A stretch of 64,000 nt of DNA from AWTP1-13 sp963840075 (GTDB lineage Bacteria > Pseudomonadota > Alphaproteobacteria > Rhizobiales > Hyphomicrobiaceae), in assembly GCA_963840075.1 (NCBI GenBank), contig CAWIXS010000016.1:15776-79775 (forward strand), in the 5' to 3' direction. Below, one piece after another: positions 53,926 to 63,764 of the stretch; the stretch's first letter is position 1, and every line of letters starts with the position of its first letter. A program made the position numbers and the translations under genes. Below the pieces are notes generated by a model. The model searched no databases and had not been told where the DNA came from. It saw nothing but the letters and a program-made list of their open reading frames with translations.

Positions 53926-55077
53926 ATGACCCCCGACAGCGTCGCGACGGACCGCCAACACCGTGCGCAGCGCATGCTGAGATGTCTCGTCGACGCCTCG
54001 CCGGATGTGATCTATCTCTACTACGTGCGCTGGCACCGCATCGCCGTCCTCGGCCGGCAGGGGCACGGGATGCTGGGCCCGGCGGCGCTGCCGTCGCGCC
54101 GCCTCGAGCTCGCCGATCTGGAGCGGCTCGTGCATCCGGCCGACCGGTCGGGCTTTCGCGAGTATCTGGCGGCGTTGGAGTGCGCGGGCGACGGCGAGAG
54201 CCTGAGCCACGAGTTGCGCATCAAGGGCCCCGACGGGCGCTACCGATGGCTGCGCAGCCGCGGCACGGTGCTCGCGCGCACGGCCGACGGACAGGTCTCC
54301 AAGGTCCTGGTGGCCAGCCGGGACCTCACCGATGTCAGGCAGGCGAGGCAGGCGCTGAGCGACCTCTCGGGGCGCCTCCGTCAGCTGCGTGAGGAGGAGC
54401 GTCAGCGCATCGCGCAGGAGCTGCACGATTCCACGGCCCAGCATCTCGTGGCGGCCACGCTGAACCTCATGACGCTGCGCGCCAAGTGCGCGACCCATGC
54501 CGGGGTGCACGCTCTGCTGGAGAGCATCGAGAGCTCGCTCGAGGAGGCGACGCGCGAGCTGCGCACCTTCACCTACCTCCTGCATCCCCTCGCGCTCGAG
54601 CAGGACGGGCTCGAGAAGACCTTGCGCACCTATCTCGACGGCTTTGCCCGCCGTACCGGGCTCGGGGCGCATCTATCGGTCGCCGGCGATGTCGAGCGCC
54701 TGCCATTCGCGCTGCAGTGCTCGCTTCTGCGCATCATCCAGGAGGCGCTCGCGAATGTGCACCGGCACGCCTCCGCGTCGCAGGTCTCGATCGGCCTCAG
54801 ACGGAGGTCCGACGCGCTGCGGCTCGTGGTGGCCGACGACGGGCGCGGCATGCCCGGCAGCGAAGGCCGGGCGCAAGGGAGCCTCCGCACCGGCATGGGG
54901 ATTCCCGGCATGAAGGCGCGCCTGCACGAGCTCGGCGGGCGCCTGGAGATCCGCAGCGGCGCGCAGGGCACGACCATCATGGCGATCGTGCCGCTCAGCG
55001 CGGGCCGGCACTGGCCGGCCTCCGGCGAGTACCGGCGCGCGCACCCAGCGCGGGCGACCGCCGATCAGCTCGAGTAG
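53926..55077 (+). CDS. Cytosolic PAS-domain sensor histidine kinase (HisKA_3, NarL-type partner)
   Basis: 383 residues, no membrane segment. A PAS/PAC sensor (about 20-145, ending GRYRWLRSRGTVLARTADGQ with VLVASRDLTDV), a HisKA_3 dimerisation helix with the phospho-His in RQRIAQELHDSTAQHLVAA, and a HATPase_c domain (LRLVVADDGRGMPG, GMGIPGMKARLHELGG). Partner would be a LuxR/NarL-type response regulator; none lies next to it. Signal unknown. Confidence 0.92.
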   Translation: MTPDSVATDRQHRAQRMLRCLVDASPDVIYLYYVRWHRIAVLGRQGHGMLGPAALPSRRLELADLERLVHPADRSGFREYLAALECAGDGESLSHELRIKGPDGRYRWLRSRGTVLARTADGQVSKVLVASRDLTDVRQARQALSDLSGRLRQLREEERQRIAQELHDSTAQHLVAATLNLMTLRAKCATHAGVHALLESIESSLEEATRELRTFTYLLHPLALEQDGLEKTLRTYLDGFARRTGLGAHLSVAGDVERLPFALQCSLLRIIQEALANVHRHASASQVSIGLRRRSDALRLVVADDGRGMPGSEGRAQGSLRTGMGIPGMKARLHELGGRLEIRSGAQGTTIMAIVPLSAGRHWPASGEYRRAHPARATADQLE

Positions 55078-55475
55078 CGCCGACCAATGCCGCCTCGGTC
55101 TGCCGGCGTGCGCCAGGGCCGGGCCGGAGCTGTGCAGCCTCCCTCGGGCTCTCGGTTGGTCGGGCGCCGAGCTCCCCGTTCTTCTTCTCCCCATCCAGGC
55201 CGAACGAACCATGGAGCCGCTCACCCGCGGCGACCGAGGCGACAAGGCCGAGGTTCCCAGCCGGGCCAACGCTCGGCCAGGGACCGGTGTCCGCTTTCGG
55301 CCTCTTGCTGGCGGAGGGGACGGGGGAGCAAGTAGGATGCTGACCCGTTCCCGCCGTTGACTGGCAGCGCGGATTCGCTTCGGGCTTGACGGTGCACGGC
55401 CTCAGCCATTCACTCCGGATAGACCGGACGATGAACTCGGGCGGGGCTCAGCCCTTACGGACAAATGGTGATGCT
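55078..55475. other. 398-bp region without a recognised gene
   Basis: No conserved frame. The sequence is less G/C-biased from about 55400. It must hold the promoter of the ADP-ribosylglycohydrolase-like gene. Confidence 0.35.
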
Positions 55476-57686
55476 ATGTCGGGGTCTGCAGACATCAGCC
55501 GACGCGCTCTGCTCGTGGGCGCCCTTGCTGGCGCGCAAGTGCTGGAAAGTGCCAGCCGGGATCGCTCGCCTTTTCGTCATACCCTGCAGGCATGTTCGGC
55601 CATTGCCACAGCCGACTACATAGAGCGTGTTTACGCAGGCGTGCTTGGCAAGTTGATCGGGGTCTTCTTGGGCCGACCAGTCGAAGGCTGGGACTACCAC
55701 GAGATTATCGGTGATCTTGGCGAAATCACCTACTACGTCAACGATCAATTGAACCGGCCGCTGGTCGTCACCGACGACGACATCTCCGGCATGTTCACGT
55801 TCTCACGCGCGCTGGCGGACTACGACTATCGACCCGACCTGTCGCCGGCCCAGATCGGCCAGACGTGGCTCAACTATGTGATCGAGAGGCAGACGACCCT
55901 CTGGTGGGGCGGCATGGGCCACTCGACGGCGCACACCACCTATCTTCGCCTGAAGGCCGGCATCGAGGCGCCGGCCAGCGGTTCGACTGTCCGCAACGGG
56001 AAGATCCTCGCCGAGCAGATCGAAGCGCAGATCTTTGTGGACGGCTGGGCGATGCTTGCGGCGGGCGACCCGGAATTGGCTGCCGATCTGGCCCGGCGCG
56101 CGTCCTCCGTCAGCCATGACGGCGAAGCGATCTATGGCGCGCAGGTGCTGGCGGCGATGGAGGCACAGGCGTTCGTCGAATCCGACATCGACGCGCTGAT
56201 CGACACCGGCCTGCGCTTCGTCCCGTCCGACTCGACCATTCGTCGGCTGATCGACGACGTGCGCAGATGGCACGCCGCCGAGCCGGACTGGCGTAAGACG
56301 CGGCAGAGGATCGAGGAGACCTACGGCTACGATAAATACGCCGGCAACTGCCCTATCGTGCCGAACCACGCACTGATCATCTTATCGCTGCTCTACGGCG
56401 GCGGCGACTTCCACCGCTCGCTCGGTATCATCAGCACGTCTGGCTGGGACACCGATTGTAACACCGGCAATGTGGGCTGCCTGCTTGGCATTCGCGGGGG
56501 GTTGGCGGCGATCGGGGGCGGTCCCGACTGGCGCGGGCCGATAAACGACCGGATGCTGGTGTCGAGCGCAGACGGCGGGCGCTCGGTCACGGACGCTGTC
56601 AGCGAGACCTACGCCATCGTCAATGCCGCGCGGGCGCTTCGCCAGCAGCAGCCTCTGAGTCCCAAGGGAGGAGCGCGTTTTCACTTTGAGCTTGCCGGGG
56701 CGACGCAGGGCTTCAAGGCCGAGCCTGGCCTGACACTGGAAAACGTAGTCGGTCACAGCCGTGCAGGGACGCGCAGCCTGGCGTTGCGCTACAGCGGAGC
56801 AGGCAAGCCGCTGATGGCGACAACGCCGACCTTCGAGGCTACCGACGACGCGGCGCCCCAGCCCTACCTGCTGTCGCAGTCGCCCACGCTCTATCCTGGG
56901 CAGTTGCTGCGCGCCGGCGTGGAGGCCGATTTTAGCAATGCGGCGCCGGTGTCGTGTCAGTTGATCGCGCGCTCCTTCAGCCCCGATGACGCTCGGGTCA
57001 ACTTGTACGGGACGACCAAGCTGCTGCAACCCGGCGAGGTCGCGACGCTGGAGTGGCGGGTGACGGACACGCATGGCGCACCCATTACGGACGTCGGCGT
57101 GACCGTGACCGCCGACCCCACTGCGACTGTCTATCTTGACTCGCTGGGCTGGGGTGGCGCACCGGACTTGAGCCTGAGCCGACCGGCGGGTAGTGGCATG
57201 CAGTGGCGGCGCGCGTGGGTCAAAGCCGTCGATCACTGGCACGCCTGGTCGCCGGCATCCTATCGTCTGTCGCAAGACGAAGGACGCGGCCTGCTGATCC
57301 AAGGGACGCGCGAGTGGGGCAACTACGCCGTGGGTGTTGATTTGATACCCCAGATGGCGAAGGCGGCAGGGCTCGCCGCGCGCGTTCAGGGGCTGCGCCG
57401 CTATTACGCGCTCCTCCTCCGCAAGGATGACACCGCAGCGCTGGTCAAGGTGCTCGACGGCGAGAGGGAGCTCGCCCGCGTCCCGTTCCACTGGCAGGAA
57501 GGACAAACATACAAGTTGCGCCTGAAGGTCGATGCCGCGCATCTGCGCGCGTTCGTCGACGATCGGATACTGTTCGATCTTGAAGATACCGATCGGCCAC
57601 TGCTGACCGGGGCCATCGCCCTCGTGTGCGAGGAAGGAACGTCGTCAGCGGAAGCCGTGACAGTGTCGCCGCTGCAAGGGACCTGA
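55476..57686 (+). CDS. Exported ADP-ribosylglycohydrolase-family protein with C-terminal beta domain
   Basis: About 736 residues from ATG 55476 (in-frame starts at 55386 and 55431 are possible). DISRRALLVGALAGAQ looks like a twin-arginine leader. The catalytic all-alpha ARH fold (about 45-405) has YAGVLGKLIGVFLGRPVEGW, VTDDDISGMF and TSGWDTDCNTGNVGCLLG, the Asp residues that bind the metal pair. The C-terminal 300 residues are beta-rich and sugar-binding-like. Many such proteins probably act on glycosides rather than on ADP-ribose. Slightly lower G/C than its neighbours suggests transfer. Confidence 0.82.
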   Translation: MSGSADISRRALLVGALAGAQVLESASRDRSPFRHTLQACSAIATADYIERVYAGVLGKLIGVFLGRPVEGWDYHEIIGDLGEITYYVNDQLNRPLVVTDDDISGMFTFSRALADYDYRPDLSPAQIGQTWLNYVIERQTTLWWGGMGHSTAHTTYLRLKAGIEAPASGSTVRNGKILAEQIEAQIFVDGWAMLAAGDPELAADLARRASSVSHDGEAIYGAQVLAAMEAQAFVESDIDALIDTGLRFVPSDSTIRRLIDDVRRWHAAEPDWRKTRQRIEETYGYDKYAGNCPIVPNHALIILSLLYGGGDFHRSLGIISTSGWDTDCNTGNVGCLLGIRGGLAAIGGGPDWRGPINDRMLVSSADGGRSVTDAVSETYAIVNAARALRQQQPLSPKGGARFHFELAGATQGFKAEPGLTLENVVGHSRAGTRSLALRYSGAGKPLMATTPTFEATDDAAPQPYLLSQSPTLYPGQLLRAGVEADFSNAAPVSCQLIARSFSPDDARVNLYGTTKLLQPGEVATLEWRVTDTHGAPITDVGVTVTADPTATVYLDSLGWGGAPDLSLSRPAGSGMQWRRAWVKAVDHWHAWSPASYRLSQDEGRGLLIQGTREWGNYAVGVDLIPQMAKAAGLAARVQGLRRYYALLLRKDDTAALVKVLDGERELARVPFHWQEGQTYKLRLKVDAAHLRAFVDDRILFDLEDTDRPLLTGAIALVCEEGTSSAEAVTVSPLQGT

Positions 57687-58324
57687 TTTGCTTCGACCTT
57701 GCGCTCGCGATGCGGCGACGGGATGAACGGCGCAGGCTTTGTAGCCAGACACTCGCTGTCACGCAGCCAGGTTCCGAATCTGGCAGTGCGCCCCGAAGGC
57801 GCGAATCATCAGTGGAGGAGGGTTCCACCCGGATAATTGTCGATAGGTCCGGAAGCTGGCGAGCGGCTTGGTCGGGTAACTGGCCGGGTCGGAGCCTCGC
57901 GACAAAGGTCGCCTTGGGCGGCTGAGCGATCCGGCGGGCCGTAACGCGAGTGAAGCCTGAGCAGGCCTCGAAAGTGACAATGCGGATGCCGACCCACCTG
58001 CCAGAGGGGGAAGGCTGCATGGGCGGGGAAGCAATCGACACGCGCACCCGCTCGGTCCGCCGGGGTAGTGGGCACGGCCATCGTGCGAAGCACGCCTTCG
58101 GCATGACGGAAAGGTGGTTCGGGTAATCGGGGGAGACCCGTCGGTGGCGAGGGTAGCGGCCTCAACGTTGCTTAAGGCGGCGGCCATGGCGGGAGTCGGA
58201 CAGGGTCGTATGAGCGTACATGCGGAGCATGTCTCCGACATGACGAGGCCGGGTAACGCCGGCGGAGCAAAGGACCCTGACTTCTGGTGCGCTTTCGAAG
58301 ATGGTGAGGTGAAGGTGATTGGCG

Positions 58325-59647
58325 ATGAGCCTGGCAACACCTGAGAAGATCCGGAGCCTTCAGAGGAAGCTCTATTGCAAGGCGAAGGTGGAGCCCGCCT
58401 TCCGCTTCTACGTGCTCTACGACAAGATCTGCAGGGAGGACATCCTGCGCCACGCCTACGGGCTGGCCCGTGACAATGCGGGCGCTCCGGGTGTGGATGG
58501 GGTGAGCTTCGCTGAGATCGAGGAGCAGGGCCTGGAGGCATGGCTGGCGGGCCTGCGTGAGGAACTGGTCTCGAAGACGTACCGGCCCGATCCGGTGCGG
58601 CGGGTGATGATCCCGAAACCGGATGGAGGCGAGCGTCCGCTCGGCATTCCAACCATCCGGGACCGGGTGGTGCAGACCGCCGCCAAGCTCGTGCTGGAGC
58701 CGATCTTCGAGGCCGACTTCGAGGACAATGCGTACGGCTATCGTCCCCGACGTGGGGCGGTAGACGCAGTCAAGGAGGTTCACCGGCATCTCTGTCGGGG
58801 CTACACTGACGTAGTGGACGCAGATTTATCGAAGTACTTCGATAACATTCCGCACCGGGACCTGATGCAGTGCGTGGCCCGGCGCATCGTCGATCGGCAC
58901 GTCTTGGCCCTCATCAAGATGTGGCTCAAGGCGCCGGTCGAGGAGCGGGATGGCGACGGGAAGCGGCGGATCGTTGGTGGCAAGGGCAACACACGCGGCA
59001 CGCCGCAGGGTGGCGTCGCAAGCCCGCTGCTCGCCAACATCTACATGAACCGCTTCCTGAAGCACTGGCGTCTGAGCGGAAGTGGCGAAGCGTTCCGTGC
59101 CCATGTCGTCTCCTATGCCGACGACTTTGTCATCCTCAGCCGCGGTCGTGCGGCCGAGGCGCTGGCGTGGACGAAGGCGGTGATGATGAGGCTCGGGCTG
59201 ACCATCAACGAGGCCAAGACCTCGCTGAAGAACGCTCGGCAGGAACGCTTCGACTTCCTTGGCTACTCGTTCGGCCCGCATTGGTTCAAGTCGAACGGCA
59301 AGTGGTACCTGGGCGCGAGCCCGTCCAAGAAGAGCGTGCAACGGCTCAAGACGAAAGTGAGTGATCTGCTGGTGCCCAACAACCTCGATCCGTGGGTGGA
59401 CGTGCGCGACACGCTGAACAGGTCTCTGCGCGGCTGGTCGAACTACTTCTGCTACGGGACGCGAGGGGCGGCATTCCGCAGCATCGATCACTACGTCACC
59501 GAGCGCGTACGCGCATTCCTCGCCCGGCGGCACAAGGTGCAGGGCCGCGGCAACCGGCGGTTCACCTTCGGCGTGATCCATGGTGAACGCGGTGTGCTCG
59601 GCCTGGAGCGCTTGCCTCGAGCTGCCTCGTCGTGGGCCTTGCGGTGA
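58325..59647 (+). CDS. ltrA: Group II intron reverse transcriptase/maturase
   Basis: 440 residues; the frame opens with TTG at 58319 but ATG 58325 has GAAGGTGA upstream. RT blocks RPLGIPTIRDRVVQTAAKL, DVVDADLSKYFDNIPH and the catalytic SYADDFVIL are intact, as is the maturase X region (SLRGWSNYFCYGTRG). A short basic C-terminus (FLARRHKVQGRGNRRFTF) replaces a full endonuclease domain. Needed for splicing and retrohoming of the host intron. Confidence 0.94.
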   Translation: MSLATPEKIRSLQRKLYCKAKVEPAFRFYVLYDKICREDILRHAYGLARDNAGAPGVDGVSFAEIEEQGLEAWLAGLREELVSKTYRPDPVRRVMIPKPDGGERPLGIPTIRDRVVQTAAKLVLEPIFEADFEDNAYGYRPRRGAVDAVKEVHRHLCRGYTDVVDADLSKYFDNIPHRDLMQCVARRIVDRHVLALIKMWLKAPVEERDGDGKRRIVGGKGNTRGTPQGGVASPLLANIYMNRFLKHWRLSGSGEAFRAHVVSYADDFVILSRGRAAEALAWTKAVMMRLGLTINEAKTSLKNARQERFDFLGYSFGPHWFKSNGKWYLGASPSKKSVQRLKTKVSDLLVPNNLDPWVDVRDTLNRSLRGWSNYFCYGTRGAAFRSIDHYVTERVRAFLARRHKVQGRGNRRFTFGVIHGERGVLGLERLPRAASSWALR

Positions 59648-59658
59648 AGCCAGTCGGA

Positions 59659-59691
59659 GAGCCGGATGCCGGAGATCGGCATGTCCGGTTC
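59659..59691 (+). ncRNA. Group II intron domain V
   Basis: 33-nt hairpin GAGCCGGATGCC ... GTCCGGTTC with the catalytic AGC triad in the basal stem and a GAGA-type tip, directly downstream of the maturase stop. The most conserved ribozyme element. Confidence 0.85.
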
Positions 59692-59866
59692 GATGAGCGG
59701 GGATGGGAAACGGAGCGTTGGCCATAGGCCCCAAGCTACCGCGCCCATCCTCAACTCTACGTGCGTCCCCCCTCTCCCGTTCATCGGGTTCCCGGGTGGA
59801 AGGGCCGTGGACGGGCGCTGCTCGCGTTGGGGCGGCAACGAGCCTGTGCTCGGGGACAGGCAGGCG

Positions 59867-61013
59867 TCAGAGGTCGAGGACGATGAAGTAGACCGAGAAG
59901 CCGGGGCCGAAGGCGGTGAGGAGATGGCGGCCGCGGGCGCCGCAGCCGAGCGCGCGCTCCAGGATGAATAGCGCCGTCGCCGAGGACATGTTGCCGTACT
60001 GGCGCAGGATCTCCCAGGAGTGGACGAGGGCCTCCCGGTCGAGGCCGAGGACCTCCTGGGCGGTGTCCAGCACGCGCCGGCCGCCGGGATGCAGGAGAAC
60101 GCCGGCGATGTCGTCGTATCTCAGCCCCTCCCGCGCCAGGAAGGCCTCGATCGCCGGGCGCAGCTCGCGGCGCAGCAGCGACGGCAGCTCCGGGCTCAGG
60201 ACCACGCCGAAGCCGTTCTCCTTCACGTCCCAGCCCATGATCTGCAGCGTGCCGGGCCAGCAGTGCTCGCCGATGGCTGACGATGCGCCCGCGCGGGCGC
60301 CGCGGCGGAGGGCCGCCGCGCGCGTTGCGCAGGAGCACCGCACCTGCCCCGTCGCCGAACAGGGCGATGGACACGAAATTGGCGAGGCTCGGATCGTCGC
60401 CGCGGGCGCACAGGCTGCACAGGTCGACGGTGAGGAAGAGCACGTAGGCGCCGGGCATGGTCTCGGCGAGGCGCACCGCGCGCGCCATCCCGCCGACCCC
60501 GCCGCCGCAGCCCAGGCCGAAGATCGGCAGGCGCTCGACCTGACGCGAGAAGGGAAGGCGGTCCAGCAGCCGGGCCTCGAGGCTCGGCACCGCGAGCCCG
60601 GTCACCGTGTTGGTGACGATGGCCGCGATCTCCTCGATGCGGATGCCGGCGGCCTCGGCGGCCCGCCGCGTCGCCTCCTCCAGGAGGTCGAGCGCGTGGC
60701 GCTGGAACGAGGCCGTGCGCTCCTCCCAGCCCCGGCTCACGAAGTACCACTCGGGCGGCTCGCAGACGTAGCGGCTCTCGATCCCGGTGTTGGCGAACAG
60801 GCCGCTCGATCCTTCCAGATGCGGGAAGAAGCGCCTGGCGCTGTCGGCGATCATCTGCTGCGAGACGTTGTGCTCGGGCACCACGCACGCGACCGCGGCG
60901 ATCTCGACCTTGAACCTGGTCCGGACTGCGGCTTCCCACTGGCGAAACGGTTTCTGCACGATGGTCTCCGAGGAGAGAGGCTGAACTGTGCAACCAATCC
61001 CCGGCCGCTCCAA
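59867..61013 (-). pseudogene. Type III polyketide synthase, frameshifted
   Basis: From 61013 one frame gives VEIAAVACVVPEHNVSQQMI and the catalytic Cys block IFGLGCGGGVGG, then loses meaning near 60290. The other frame continues with MGWDVKENGFGVVLSPELP, VLLHPGGRRVLD (catalytic His), RQYGNMSSATALFILE (catalytic Asn) and the terminal GFSVYFIVLDL. All three catalytic residues of a chalcone/alkylresorcinol synthase are present but in two frames, split by an indel. Preceded by genes for an ABC-type exporter. Confidence 0.8.
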
Positions 61014-61073
61014 TGCGCCGGGCGGGATGCAGTTAATGCAGTGGTGGGATTTTCCCGGTGTGAGACGGCCGCC

Positions 61074-62160
61074 TCATCCTGCATCCGGCGCCAGGAAGTA
61101 GACATCGACCTGCATGCCGGGCATCAGCGGGGCCGGGTCGGCGATGTCGACGAGCACCTCCACGACGCTTCCCGCCTGCGGGCGCCGGCGGCTGCCCGAT
61201 GCGGTCTGCGCCGGGACCAGCGCCGGGGCAATCGCCGCGACCGTGCCTTTGGCGGCGCCGGCGAAGCTTTCCGAACGGACGAGCACCGCCTGGCCGACGA
61301 GCACCTGCCCCCTGTTGCGCTCGTCGAGGTCCACGCGCACGCGCAGCCGGGACAGATCGGCAAGCACCGCGAGGGGGCGGTCGCGCGCGGTGCCTGCGAT
61401 CTCGCCGGCGCGCACCGGCACCTGCAGGATGGTGCCGGCGAACGGCGCGCGCACCCTGGTCTTCTCGAACGCGGCCTCGGCGCTGGCGAGGTCGGCGCGG
61501 GCGATGGTGAGGGCGATGTCGCGCGCGTCCGGCGCCTTGCCGGTGGCGGCCTTGCGGCGGGCGAGCACCTCGCGCGCGGTATCGAGCCGGCGCAGGGCCT
61601 CGGCGACGCCTCTGCGTGCGTCCGCCAGGGCTGCCGGGTCCAGGGCTGCCGGGTCGCCGCGCTCCGTGACCAGGCGGTCGTGACGGCGCCGGACCGCGGC
61701 GAGGGCCCGCTCGGCGTCGGCGACGCCGTCCTCGGCCTTGCGCAGGTCCGCCAGGGCGCCGCGCGGCGCCGGGGCGGCATCGCGCTCCTGCTTGCGCAGG
61801 GCGACCTGGGCCTCGGCGGCGACGAGGCGCGCGCCGACCTCCTCGTCATCGAGCCGGGCGAGGAGGTCGCCCGCGCCGACGCGGTCGCCGACCTTGACGA
61901 GGACCTCCGCGACGCGGCCGAGGATGAGCGCATCGATGCGCACCTCGCCCGACACCGGCTCGACCCTGCCGGGTGCGGATGCAACCCAGGCGGCCTCCGG
62001 CGGCGGCCGGGCCTCCTCGCGGCGCAGGGTCGGCGGGCGCGAACGGCGCGCAGCTGGGCGATCCAGGCCGGCCGGTCGGCCAGGTTGCGCCGAGCAGCCC
62101 GGCCGCGCCGGCGAGGGCGGCACACAGCAGGAGACGGCTGCTTCCGGCTCCGAGCTTCAT
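61074..62160 (-). pseudogene. DevB/HlyD-like exporter adaptor, frameshifted
   Basis: From ATG 62160 the N-terminal anchor MKLGAGSSRLLLCAALAGAAG lies in one frame and RPAWIAQLRAV in a second. The body lies in a third: WVASAPGRVEPVSGEVRIDA (first barrel-sandwich half), a coiled coil about 110-230, and RVRAPFAGTILQVPVRAGE. Two indels near 62000-62090 break it. Coupled by ATGA to the permease gene (62157-62160). Confidence 0.75.
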
Positions 62161-63272
62161 CGTGCGAACACGCTCGCCGGGTCGAGGCGCACGATCTTCA
62201 CGATCGCCGAGAGCGCGCCGCCGCAGCACATCAGCAGCGTGATGCCGAGGATCAGCAGGGAGAGCGAGGGCGTCAGCACCACCGGCATCGCCGTCTCGGC
62301 ACTGAAGGCGACCACCAGCAGGCCGACGAGCGCGCCGCAGGCGGAGCCGATCGCCGCGCACAGGACGGCCTGTGCCAGAATGACCCTGTGGATGTAGCCG
62401 GCGCTCGATCCGAGCGCGCGCAGGGTGGCGAACTCGGGCAGATGGTCGCGCGTGCCGGCATAGAGGCTCTGGCCGACGACGACCGCGCCGACCAGGACGC
62501 CGAGGGCCGCGCCGGCAATCAGCGCCGAGCCGGCGCCGGTGCCGAACAGCCAGTGCCCGATGGTGCGGCGGCGGAACTCGGCCGTCGTCAGCACCTCGGC
62601 CTGCCGCAGCTTTGCCAGCAGGGCGGAGCGCACCGCGTCGAGGTTGGCGCCGGGCCGCAGGCGCACCAGCACGTAGGTTGCCCGGTGCCGCTCGAGGCCG
62701 AGGTAGGCGCGGGCTCCGGCGAGCGAGGTGAAGACGTAGGGCAGCGTGGTGAACGAGCGGATGCACGCGTGACCGCTGCCACCCGCGCCTTCAGCCCGAA
62801 GATTTCCGCCTCGTCGCCGCCGCGCCCGAGGCCGAGGTCGCTCAGATACGTGCGATCGACGATCACGGCGTCGGGCGTCGCGATCGCCGCGGCCGAGCCG
62901 TCGACGATGTCCCAGGGCGCGGGCCCCCGGCCCCGGGCTCGGCGCCGACGAGGACGACCGGGATCACGCCGCCGCTCGGCTTGCGCCATTCGGCGAAGCT
63001 CACCACGACCTCGGTTGCGCCCGCCACGCCGGGCGTCGACAGCGCCAGGTGGCGCTCGTGGCCGGGCAGCGTGGCGCCGTTCTCGAAACTGCGCGTTTCC
63101 GCCGGCACGATCCAGAGGTCGGCCTGCGCATGGTCGATCAGGGTCGCGATCATCCGCTCGGAGCCGGCGTAGAGACCGAGCTGGATCGTCACCAGGGACG
63201 TCGAGAAGACGAGACCGACGAGTCGTCGCCGCCAGCCGGATGCGGTCGTGGAACAGGTTACTGCAGAGCAAG
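62157..63272 (-). pseudogene. DevC/FtsX-like ABC permease, frameshifted
   Basis: Successive frames read NLFHDRIRLAAT, VGLVFSTSLVTIQLGLYAGS and ATLIDHAQADLWIVPAE, then DAVIVDRTYLSDLGLG, and finally YVLVRLRPGANLDAV with the C-terminal permease helices (ALGSSAGYIHRVILAQAVL). At least three indels. The N-terminal helix, MacB-like periplasmic domain and last three helices are all recognisable. No ATPase subunit gene is in the window. Confidence 0.75.
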
Positions 63273-63429
63273 CCTGACGATCATGGGCGCACGGAAAGGC
63301 TCGCGCGCCGGGCCCTGCCAACCGCTCCCCGGCGCGGGGATTGCGCCCGGAGCCTAGCCGACGGGCGAAGGCGGCGAACGCTGCAACGCGCGCGATGGTT
63401 AGCCGGGGGTTTGCGGCGCGACCGCAACA

Positions 63430-63714
63430 GTGCGCCGGCGTCGACACGGTGACGTGGAGGACCGCGATCCCGCCAGTCTGACGCCCGCGCGGCGTCTGTC
63501 GGTTGCCAAGCGAATTCGCTGGAAGCTGCGCATGTCCGAGACAGAGCTCGCTCGGACGTTCCATATCCCTCTCGCCGCGCTGCGGGAGTGGGAGCACCAT
63601 CTGCGCGAGCCGGACGAGACGGCGCTCGCCTACCTCGAGGTCATTGCGCACGAGCCCGATGCGGTGCGCCGGGCCCTGTCAGCGAAACCAGCCAAAGCAA
63701 GGAAGGCGGCCTGA
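63430..63714 (+). CDS. XRE-like helix-turn-helix protein
   Basis: 94 residues from GTG 63430. KRIRWKLRMSETELARTFHI, PLAALREWEHHLREPDETAL and AYLEVIAHEPDAVRRAL form a five-helix XRE fold, typical of small antitoxin or autoregulator proteins. No toxin gene is visible next to it (the window ends soon after). Confidence 0.78.
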   Translation: MRRRRHGDVEDRDPASLTPARRLSVAKRIRWKLRMSETELARTFHIPLAALREWEHHLREPDETALAYLEVIAHEPDAVRRALSAKPAKARKAA

Positions 63715-63764
63715 CAGCGCTTGTCTGTCGGACCGCCCGATCCATCTCTGCGGGAGACGGAGGC

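Larger units (their letters stand above)
57786..59760 (+). mobile_element. Group II intron (ribozyme with reverse transcriptase)
   Basis: 5' end GTGCGCCCC at 57786 fits the GUGYG consensus. The exon bases TCTGGCA (57779-57785) pair with TGCCAGA (57999-58005), giving IBS1-EBS1 at the usual distance. The maturase frame lies at 58325-59647 and domain V at 59659-59691. A domain VI-like hairpin ends at AACTCTAC, giving a 3' boundary near 59760. About 1.97 kb and apparently complete. The 3' boundary is approximate. Confidence 0.85.

Noticed and set aside
59916..63452. 1178-codon open frame on the plus strand
   Set aside because: It is antisense to the PKS, adaptor and permease relics, which carry recognisable motifs; high G/C makes long shadow frames.
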